Translations under genes and position numbers: made by a program
IMG/VR virus record: IMGVR_UViG_3300042691_028576
Location: 1-20,300 of that record
Direction: 5' to 3' (one strand)
DNA from: a virus
Length of the DNA: 20,300 nucleotides
Shown: piece by piece, positions 14,134 through 20,300 of the stretch
Numbering within the stretch: position 1 is the stretch's first letter
Layout of the letters: each line of letters opens with the position of its first letter
The notes under the pieces: generated by a model
Databases searched by the model: none
What the model was told of the DNA's origin: nothing
Seen by the model: the letters and a program-made list of their open reading frames with translations, nothing else

Positions 14134-14727
14134 ATGCTATCACAACAAAGCATAGATTCACTTAAAAGCCGAATCGGTTTTGGAAAACCTTTGGAAGAAT
14201 CATTCCCCTTTGATTTGGGGGATGATTTGACCATTGGCACTTCGGGCTTAACCGTTGCCTTTTTTCATTCGTTAGCGACAGTTGAAAATTTACACGCTTG
14301 TTTGCCACAGGTGTATGAATTGGAAACCGACAAAGAGGCGTTTGAAAACTACTTGGACAATTTGAGAATCCAAGCCGTAACGAACTCGATTAACGAGCTT
14401 GTTTACTCAAACAAAGGGTACAACCCCGATAGTGATTACAATGATTTAGTAATGAAAAACATTTCCGTTTTCGATTCTGTAATTGGCTACCAATTAGCCT
14501 GTTTACTACTTGAAACGTTTATGGTTACAAATCGAAGTAACATTCACGAACGTAACGCAAAGTTATCAATTGCTAATTTGAAATTAGAGGTGAACGGATG
14601 GCGTAATGAGCAAGGAATATTGGTTCAGGCTGGACTTGGAACGCACTTGAAAAAAGCGCAATTAAAAGCCTCTCGAAAACTATTCCCTCTCACTCACATC
14701 ATTCAAAACGCTTCGGATAAGTGGTAA
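14134..14727 (+). CDS. Putative head-tail connector protein
   Basis: This 197-aa, mostly helical protein follows the capsid gene in the position of head completion proteins, which seal the portal and join the tail. Segments such as ENYLDNLRIQAVTNSINELV, FDSVIGYQLACLLLETFMVT and RSNIHERNAKLSIANLKLEV fit a helical bundle. I do not recognise a named family with certainty. A short dyad (GTTATT/AATAAC, 14107-14125) lies upstream but is probably too weak to matter. Confidence 0.65.
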   Translation: MLSQQSIDSLKSRIGFGKPLEESFPFDLGDDLTIGTSGLTVAFFHSLATVENLHACLPQVYELETDKEAFENYLDNLRIQAVTNSINELVYSNKGYNPDSDYNDLVMKNISVFDSVIGYQLACLLLETFMVTNRSNIHERNAKLSIANLKLEVNGWRNEQGILVQAGLGTHLKKAQLKASRKLFPLTHIIQNASDKW

Positions 14728-14745
14728 AATAATCAGAAAAAAAAC

Positions 14746-15297
14746 ATGGCTTCAACAAACCATAACACGTATAACAAGATAGGAATTGACCACAAAATAG
14801 GGTTAATTCAAGATGTTTTGTTTAAGAATCTAAACCTTTTGGACGTGGATTTTTACGGACGTGTTGAGCGTGTTTTTTCAAAAGATTTAAGGGGCAATGT
14901 TGCAGAGGTGTATGTAAACGGGAAAGAGAGAAAAGAAGTTTACTACAACGATGCAAAAGCAAAAGGAGGGAATGTTTTCTTTATTGCTTCGGAAAATTCA
15001 CCAGCTGTAAACAACAATCCTGTTGAATTTCAAAACGAAGTAAGAATTGTTTTCATGTTGAATTTAAAGCACCTTTACCCTAACGAATCATTGCGAATGG
15101 ATAGCGAAATACAGGCGAAAGTTTCAAATATATTAAAACGCACCGGCTATGCAGAAATAACCGGAATTACAACCGGGATAGAATCGGTTATGAATGGTTT
15201 TTCGATTGATTACATCAGAAAACTGAATCAACAACCTTTTCATATATTCTCGGTTAACATCACAATTAAGTATAATTTTAATTCAAAAAACTGCTAA
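14746..15297 (+). CDS. Putative tail terminator / neck protein
   Basis: This 183-aa protein lies just before the tail tube gene, where tail terminator or tail completion proteins are normally encoded. It has an N-terminal helix (KIGLIQDVLFKNLNLL), a strand-rich core (AEVYVNGKERKEVYYND, NEVRIVFMLNLKHLY), a helix (MDSEIQAKVSNILKR) and a C-terminal strand pair (FSIDYIRKLNQQPFHIFSVN, then ITIKYNFN). That alternating order resembles tail terminator folds. The assignment is by position and pattern only. Confidence 0.6.
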   Translation: MASTNHNTYNKIGIDHKIGLIQDVLFKNLNLLDVDFYGRVERVFSKDLRGNVAEVYVNGKERKEVYYNDAKAKGGNVFFIASENSPAVNNNPVEFQNEVRIVFMLNLKHLYPNESLRMDSEIQAKVSNILKRTGYAEITGITTGIESVMNGFSIDYIRKLNQQPFHIFSVNITIKYNFNSKNC

Positions 15298-15300
15298 ATA

Positions 15301-16185
15301 ATGAGCAACCATATTTTAGAATGCGGAAATCAAGATGAAGTCGGATTCCGCAATACAGGTGCCAAAGAGCAATGCCTTGAGGGTTCGGTTTATCGTCATG
15401 CGGTTAGCGTAGTTTCACAAGAATTTGCAACGGCTGCCGAAGCAAAAGAATTGGACAACTGGAAAGCCGCGCGAGACGCTAAGACGTTATTCCCTCTTTT
15501 TGAGGTTGACGAATTGGCCAACGCAAACACCGAGGACACCCTCAAAGAATTGCGCCAACGCCAAATCGTAACGGCCAACGGTAAAAAAATCCAAACGTAT
15601 AACGCATTCATTTCATTATGTTCGCATTATGCGTTAAAATCGTTCCATAACAAAAAGGTTCGTTTATACGGGTTTACCGATAAACAAGAAATCCTTGGAG
15701 TTTCCCCCGATGGAACAAAAGTACGCGGTCAATTAGTGACTTTGAAAGTAGGGCGTCGTATTGATGCCTTAGCGGATAACCCAGCCTATACCCCTGTTAC
15801 AATTGAGTACGCGGACCACAACGAGTTTGAGGATAATGGTGTAATTTTGCGACCCGATTGGAGTCACATTGAGCTTGATGGTATTTTCGATGTGAAAATC
15901 CAACAAGTTTCAGCAACGGCCTCACAAATCAAATTCCGTGTATTGGTAGGATGTGGAGCGGGTAACGAGCCTGTTACAACGTTGGCTTCGGGCGACGTTG
16001 TTTTGAAAAACGCATCAGGCGCTACCCAATCCCCTACTTTTGTTAGTGCGGATTCTGAGGGTGTGTACACCCTTAACGGGTCAAGTTTTGCTAATGGTTT
16101 TACCCTTTCTTTAAACGGTGTAGTTAGCAAGCCCGAGGCTTCTTACGAGGCCGTTGCCGCTTTGACTATTTCAGGAATTTCTTAA
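15301..16185 (+). CDS. Major tail (tube) protein with C-terminal Ig-like domain
   Basis: This protein stacks as rings to form the tail tube. Residues 1-195 form the tube-protein core (beta-rich, with VRLYGFTDKQEILGVSPDGT, GQLVTLKVGRRIDALADNPA and EDNGVILRPDWSHI). Residues 198-294 form a separate domain beginning FDVKIQQVSA and including VVLKNASGATQSPTFVS, GVYTLNG and FTLSLNGVV, ending in a hydrophobic strand; this alternating-strand pattern fits an Ig-like add-on that decorates tail surfaces. Length (294 aa) is higher than a bare tube protein because of that domain. It is 3 bp after the neck gene and is followed by a 65-aa ORF, then a terminator. The tube call rests on position and pattern. 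Confidence 0.75.
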   Translation: MSNHILECGNQDEVGFRNTGAKEQCLEGSVYRHAVSVVSQEFATAAEAKELDNWKAARDAKTLFPLFEVDELANANTEDTLKELRQRQIVTANGKKIQTYNAFISLCSHYALKSFHNKKVRLYGFTDKQEILGVSPDGTKVRGQLVTLKVGRRIDALADNPAYTPVTIEYADHNEFEDNGVILRPDWSHIELDGIFDVKIQQVSATASQIKFRVLVGCGAGNEPVTTLASGDVVLKNASGATQSPTFVSADSEGVYTLNGSSFANGFTLSLNGVVSKPEASYEAVAALTISGIS

Positions 16186-16198
16186 TACCTTTTTAGTC

Positions 16199-16396
16199 AT
16201 GGCAAAAAAAGCGAAAACCTATCAAAACGACTACGGTACTATTGAATTTCAAGAAAAATTCAATATGACTTTTGATCAGTTCAAATCCGTTTATGAAGAA
16301 ACGCATATCTTTTGTAACTTTCACCCTAAAGAGCGTGAAGTCGAAATGAAAAAAGCGTTTTCTGTTGCAACAGGAAAAGAAACTGAAAAAGAGTAG
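16199..16396 (+). CDS. Hypothetical 65-aa protein after the tail tube gene
   Basis: A small ORF starting MAKKAKTYQNDYGTIEFQEK, 13 bp after the tube gene, with a helix (TFDQFKSVYEETHIF) and a charged C-terminus. Position after the tube gene suggests a tail assembly chaperone, but the length is far below the usual and no slippery-site fusion partner is seen, since a terminator follows. It ends with a single TAG. Confidence 0.6.
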   Translation: MAKKAKTYQNDYGTIEFQEKFNMTFDQFKSVYEETHIFCNFHPKEREVEMKKAFSVATGKETEKE

Positions 16397-16462
16397 TCAA
16401 TCCAAAAAAAAATCAAGTCCAACGGCTTGAGCGCACAATCGTAAGTTGAGCGTCTTTATTGT

Positions 16463-16505
16463 AAAGCACTATCGGTATCGTAGTTGATAAGATAGTGCTT
16501 TTTTT
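16463..16505 (+). terminator. Rho-independent terminator inside the tail gene cluster
   Basis: AAAGCACTATC (16463-16473) and GATAGTGCTTT (16491-16501) form a perfect 11-bp stem with a 17-nt loop, followed by a T-run (16499-16505). It separates the abundant tube-protein transcript from the genes leading to the tape measure. Upstream, TTGAGCG occurs twice (around 16427 and 16446) as a short direct repeat. Confidence 0.85.
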
Positions 16506-16527
16506 ATAAAACCAAAACTAAAAAGCG

Positions 16528-16986
16528 ATGGGGGTTATTGAAAACCATTTATCGAACGTTCAAAGGAATCTAAATGCATTGGCAATTGAAAAAATTATTT
16601 TTGATTTCCTAAAATCAATTCAATCCCATTTAGCCAAAACCAATGCCGAACGATTAAACAACAAAAGTCAAGATGTTTTCGGGGATCCTATTGGTTTTTA
16701 CTCCCGTGCAACAGAAATTATAACCCTTGGACAAAAAAAAGCGGGCGAGCCTTACGATATGAAAGACACGGGCGAATTTCTTTCAAAGTTTTACGCCAGC
16801 GTTTCAAAAGGCATCATTACATTTGGTTCTACCGACCCGAAAACCGACGATATTTTGGATAACCCAAACCTTTTGAGTGCCGATTTATTTGGACTTACCG
16901 ACGGTGAATTGAAAGACGTTATCAATCAAAGGCTATTACCCTACTTTTTAAAGCAAGTTGAAAATACATTAACCCAAAATAACTAA
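16528..16986 (+). CDS. Hypothetical 152-aa tail-region protein
   Basis: I do not recognise a named family with confidence. The first 40 residues are a helix (NVQRNLNALAIEKIIFDFLK). Then come PIGFYSRATEIITLGQKKAG and YDMKDTGEFLSKFYASVSKG, a strand segment (ITFGSTDPKTDDILDN), LSADLFGLTDGELKDVINQR and a final helix. The GSTDPK and SADLFGLTD segments recur in Bacteroidota phage proteins near the tail genes. It could be a neck or tail completion protein. It ends 2 bp before the next gene, so they are coupled. Confidence 0.65.
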   Translation: MGVIENHLSNVQRNLNALAIEKIIFDFLKSIQSHLAKTNAERLNNKSQDVFGDPIGFYSRATEIITLGQKKAGEPYDMKDTGEFLSKFYASVSKGIITFGSTDPKTDDILDNPNLLSADLFGLTDGELKDVINQRLLPYFLKQVENTLTQNN

Positions 16987-16988
16987 AC

Positions 16989-17591
16989 ATGATTTACGAT
17001 AAACTACGAACGCTTCCAAAAGTAGTTCAAGAAGAAATAAGCAATACAGGTGATTTGCATTTGTTGACCGATGACCCGCAAACCCCTATTGAAATTTTAA
17101 CCGAGGTTTGGGAAAAATTGTGCGATGAATTTAATGCCCGATTCAATGACAAATCCGATAAAGAGGTGTTTGAAATTTATAAGCATATTGAATTTGAAAT
17201 GGTCAAACATGATTTAGTCAAAATGTGTGTTGAATTTTTGCGATTTAATTGGAGTGATGAGGTTGCAAAGATTTTAGCCCAAAACGGTTTTAAAGTGATC
17301 AACGATGAAAAGCTTTTTGAAAACCTAACCCGCATCGAGGGTCAGGCTAACGGTATTCTTTTACGGGTGAAACTACTTGAAGATAAACTGCCAAAAAAAA
17401 CCAACGAAAGCGAAAAAACAACGGTTATCGATGCCGCTATGGCTTACATGGCTATTTTGAATCTATCTTTTGACCCCAACACAATATCGGTCGAGGCTTT
17501 TCATGCGATGGAAAAACAGGTAAAGCAAAAGATTGAACAAGCCAAAAAAAGTATCGAGCAATCGAAAAGTAAATTAGGAACTAAAAAGTAA
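16989..17591 (+). CDS. Hypothetical 200-aa helical protein upstream of the tape measure
   Basis: This mostly helical protein lies 6 bp before the tape measure gene, a place normally held by tail assembly chaperones, which coat the tape measure during tail assembly. Segments are IEILTEVWEKLCDEFNARFN, FEMVKHDLVKMCVEFLRFNW, LFENLTRIEGQANGILLRVK and a basic C-terminal helix (MEKQVKQKIEQAKKSIEQSK). The charged coiled-coil end suits binding to a coiled partner. The chaperone role is inferred from position; no frameshift arrangement was seen. Confidence 0.6.
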   Translation: MIYDKLRTLPKVVQEEISNTGDLHLLTDDPQTPIEILTEVWEKLCDEFNARFNDKSDKEVFEIYKHIEFEMVKHDLVKMCVEFLRFNWSDEVAKILAQNGFKVINDEKLFENLTRIEGQANGILLRVKLLEDKLPKKTNESEKTTVIDAAMAYMAILNLSFDPNTISVEAFHAMEKQVKQKIEQAKKSIEQSKSKLGTKK

Positions 17592-17597
17592 AGCAAT

Positions 17598-20300
17598 ATG
17601 GCATCAGGAGCAATTCAACGTAGGCAGATTATTGAAGACGAGGCTTTGAAATGGGGGGCGGATTACGCTAATGAGGTAGCAAAAGCCGTTCAAGCCAATA
17701 AAGAGGTATTGGACAGCCTTATAAAACTAAACGAGGCAAACCAAAAGGTTAAACGTGCCGAAAACCGAACGGAATTTCTAAAACAGCAACAGGATTTAAA
17801 GTTAGCCTATCAAGAAACTACCAACGCTTTGAATGCGCAATTAACAGCGGAAAAGAATGCGGAAAAGGTAAGACAGGAATCTTTAAATACGGCCAAAAAA
17901 GAACTTGACGTTGAATCAAAAAGGGAATCGGTAAAAAAGCGTAATACCCAGCTCACAATTCAGGAAAGAGTACAAAACGAAGTCAATAACCGTGCTTTAA
18001 AGCAACAGGCGCGCGAATCTTTGGGGCTTGTTGGTGCTTACGAAAAACTTAATCGTAGACGTACCGAGGCGCAAAAACGACTTGCGGATTTATTGGCCGC
18101 TGAAAACAAAAATACAACCGCTATAAAAAGAGCGCAAAGGGAGTACGATATTTTGAATGCGAAAGTTTTAAAAGTTGATCGTGCCGTTGGTATTTATACA
18201 AAAAATATAGGAAACTACCAATCGGTTTGGAGGCGTTCCGGTGCCGTGCTTTCTAATTTGGCAGGAGCATTTGGGTTAGCCTCAGGCGTTTTCCTTTTCG
18301 CTCAATTAACCACAAATATTTTCAATACAACTAAAGAAATTCAATCTTTGGATTTGGCTTTGAAAAACGTTTCAAAAACAAATGAAAAGTTTATTGAAAA
18401 TCAAATTTTCTTGTCAAATTTAGCAGAACAATATGGGCTTGAATTAAAATCATTAACAAGGACGTATAGCCAATTTTATATTTCGGCAGTCGATAAAATT
18501 TCAGAGGGAGAAATCAGAGAGATATTTACAAACATCTCAAAGTCCGCTTCCGCTATGGGTTTAACCGTTGAACAACAAGAGGGGGCTTTCTTGGCGCTTA
18601 CCCAAATGATGAGTAAAGGCACGGTTCAAGCTGAAGAATTAAGAGGCCAATTAGGGGAGCGATTACCGGGTGCTTTTGGAATCATGGCTAAAGCAATTGG
18701 AGTTACAGAGCAGGAACTTAATAAAATGCTCAAAAATGGCGAGGTTTTGGCAGCCGAAGTCTTACCCGCCTTTTCCCGTGAATTAGTAAAAGCATATAGT
18801 GCAGACACCATAGACAGAATTGAAACTTTGACAGCCAAACAAAACAGGCTTTCTAATTCTTGGACAGAAATGGTTCGTAATATGAATGAAAACGACACCA
18901 ACGGATTGAATAAATTCTTTTCATTTATTCTCGATGGTGCAAACCTTGTTATTTCAAAACTCAACGAACTTACTTCGAGTAGCAAACAAGTAGAAGAAGC
19001 CTTTATAGATTCAGGAAAAAGTATTGGTTCAAGGAGGTTTGCCCAACAATTTAACAACCTTATAGGGGATGAAAATTTAAGCGAATCCGACCGAAAAAAG
19101 ATTTTAAATCGATTGTCTCAAATTCGTGAAATTTTAAAAACATATAACGACCCTTCAATTGTGGCCGAAAGAGACGAATTACTAAAAAAATTAGGCACCG
19201 GGCCATTAGTTGATGTTGTAGAAAGCATTCAGGCTAACGCTCGTAAAAATTTAAACATTGCAAAGCAAAATGTAATTAATTTAAACAAAGAAATTGCCAA
19301 AGCTAAAGAGAATGAGTTTGCTTACGTGTTTAGCACTGGCAAAAACATCGATATGCTTTTTGAGGAAAGGAGGGAACAAGTCAAAGAGGTTGCTATAAAC
19401 GCTCAAATAATAAAAGAGGGTTACGAAAAGATAGCGGCCGCATCCAGACAAAACAAACCTGAATCACCCGGATTAACCAAAGAACAACTCGAAAAAGAAC
19501 GCAAAGCCCGCGAAAAAGCTATACAGGATTATATCGATATGCTTAAAAAGCGTAATCAAGATGAATTCGAGTTAAACCGTTTTCGCTTGGAGCGCGAAAT
19601 CTATTATAACCAGCTTATTGTTGACGATGAAGAAGCGGCAATTGACGATCGCGTAAACGCTTATTTGCAAGTCCAACAACTGCAAAAAGGGTTATTGGAT
19701 AATGAATTGCTTTTCAATCGAAAGTCAATCGCTTTAAACAATGAAACGCTCAAAACCATGAGCAAAGAGCGAATTGATGCAACCGTTGGGGCGGCCAATC
19801 AAGAAGCCGAAGCGTTTTTAAGGAGCGGTAAAATTGTAAAAGATGCTACCAATGAGCAAATATTACTTTATGAAAACTACGCTTTAAACATTCAAAAAAT
19901 CAACGATAAAACCGAAAACGATAAGCAGAAACTTATTGATGCTGAGGTTAAAATATTTCAAGATGGTTTAAAGCGTCAATTGCTTTTACAGGACACTGCG
20001 TTAAACGAAGAAATCGAAAAGGAAAACGATTTATACCGATTAGCACTTGAGGCAGCCGCCAACAACAACGAAGCAATCGAACAAGCCGAAATCGACCACC
20101 AAGAACGCTTATTTAATATCAAAAAGGTTTATTCTTTGAAAGCCTTGGATTTACAAATAAACGAACTTGAAAACCTTATAAAAACCAACGATTCAAAAGA
20201 CGAATCGGAACGTATTTCTACCGAGGAACGCGAAAGGCTTGTTAATGAATTGGCACGATTAAGAGCCGAAAAGAATGCCGTGGATGCAATCGAGTACCAA
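17598..20300 (+). CDS. Tail tape measure protein, 3'-truncated by window edge
   Basis: This protein sets the tail length and is ejected first during infection. The frame from ATG 17598 is open for 901 codons to the window end. Residues ~25-190 are coiled coil (KLNEANQKVKRAENRTEFLK, LAYQETTNALNAQLTAEKN). Residues ~216-240 are a hydrophobic segment (LAGAFGLASGVFLFAQL). Residues ~330-400 match the tape measure N-terminal domain (ELRGQLGERLPGAFGIMAKA, IGVTEQELNKMLKNGEVL, AAEVLPAFSREL). Beyond ~560 come long charged coiled coils. A tape measure of over 900 aa points to a long non-contractile or contractile tail; no sheath is seen, so siphovirus-like is more likely. The C-terminus is outside the window. 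Confidence 0.93.
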   Translation, partial: MASGAIQRRQIIEDEALKWGADYANEVAKAVQANKEVLDSLIKLNEANQKVKRAENRTEFLKQQQDLKLAYQETTNALNAQLTAEKNAEKVRQESLNTAKKELDVESKRESVKKRNTQLTIQERVQNEVNNRALKQQARESLGLVGAYEKLNRRRTEAQKRLADLLAAENKNTTAIKRAQREYDILNAKVLKVDRAVGIYTKNIGNYQSVWRRSGAVLSNLAGAFGLASGVFLFAQLTTNIFNTTKEIQSLDLALKNVSKTNEKFIENQIFLSNLAEQYGLELKSLTRTYSQFYISAVDKISEGEIREIFTNISKSASAMGLTVEQQEGAFLALTQMMSKGTVQAEELRGQLGERLPGAFGIMAKAIGVTEQELNKMLKNGEVLAAEVLPAFSRELVKAYSADTIDRIETLTAKQNRLSNSWTEMVRNMNENDTNGLNKFFSFILDGANLVISKLNELTSSSKQVEEAFIDSGKSIGSRRFAQQFNNLIGDENLSESDRKKILNRLSQIREILKTYNDPSIVAERDELLKKLGTGPLVDVVESIQANARKNLNIAKQNVINLNKEIAKAKENEFAYVFSTGKNIDMLFEERREQVKEVAINAQIIKEGYEKIAAASRQNKPESPGLTKEQLEKERKAREKAIQDYIDMLKKRNQDEFELNRFRLEREIYYNQLIVDDEEAAIDDRVNAYLQVQQLQKGLLDNELLFNRKSIALNNETLKTMSKERIDATVGAANQEAEAFLRSGKIVKDATNEQILLYENYALNIQKINDKTENDKQKLIDAEVKIFQDGLKRQLLLQDTALNEEIEKENDLYRLALEAAANNNEAIEQAEIDHQERLFNIKKVYSLKALDLQINELENLIKTNDSKDESERISTEERERLVNELARLRAEKNAVDAIEYQ

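Noticed and set aside
16199-16527. Programmed frameshift fusing the 65-aa ORF to the next gene, as in tail chaperones.
   Set aside because: A strong terminator lies between the two genes and no well-placed slippery sequence with an overlapping frame was found.
18626-19057. Minus-strand open frame of 143 aa within the tape measure gene.
   Set aside because: The plus-strand tape measure frame is continuous through it with clear domain motifs, so this is an antisense shadow.
1-20300. CRISPR array, diversity-generating retroelement or insertion sequence.
   Set aside because: No regularly spaced repeats, reverse transcriptase, template/variable repeat pair or transposase was seen on either strand.

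Overview
The window is part of a tailed-phage genome (Caudoviricetes, siphovirus-like), either free phage or prophage, from a host in the Bacteroidota, most likely Flavobacteriia. The host call rests on four things: low GC content; start codons preceded by A-rich stretches with no Shine-Dalgarno sequence; promoter -7 boxes of the TAnnTTTG type used in this phylum; and several hypothetical proteins that look like those of flavobacterial phages. Every supported gene is on the + strand. The first gene (DNA methyltransferase) and the last (tape measure) run off the window edges. The widest gap between supported genes is about 170 bases.

Left part (1-5000), DNA metabolism and accessory genes. This holds the C-terminal part of a beta-type DNA methyltransferase, a complete sliding clamp (DnaN), a short ORF interrupted by an in-frame TAA, a hairpin terminator, small hypothetical genes, a modular 299-aa protein with a zinc-ribbon-like motif, two genes joined by ATGA overlaps, a CAP-domain protein and a RuvC-like resolvase. 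The resolvase has its own candidate promoter with a palindromic operator-like site.

Middle (4986-6713). A 171-bp gene-free gap holds the 3' end of a tRNA (T-arm plus acceptor strand only), which looks like a phage attachment core. It is followed at once by an RNA element with two mutually exclusive stem arrangements. Then come a winged-helix protein, a hypothetical protein, SSB and a small membrane protein.

Right part (6714-20300), packaging and virion genes in the usual order: small terminase, a 71-aa ORF, large terminase, SPP1-type portal, a two-gene cargo unit (holin-like membrane protein and HAD phosphatase) closed by a terminator, then a new promoter, scaffold-like protein, decoration protein, gpE-type major capsid protein ending in three tandem TAG codons, two neck or tail-completion candidates, a tail tube protein with a C-terminal Ig-like domain, a small ORF, a strong terminator, two hypothetical tail genes and the start of the tape measure gene.

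How it works together: the clamp, SSB, RuvC-like nuclease and methyltransferase would serve phage DNA replication, recombination and protection. The terminase and portal load DNA into a decorated gpE-type capsid, and the tube and tape measure build a long tail. No integrase, polymerase, helicase, lysis enzyme or repressor that I recognise lies inside the window. The most unusual spot is the tRNA fragment plus bistable hairpin at 5015-5134.
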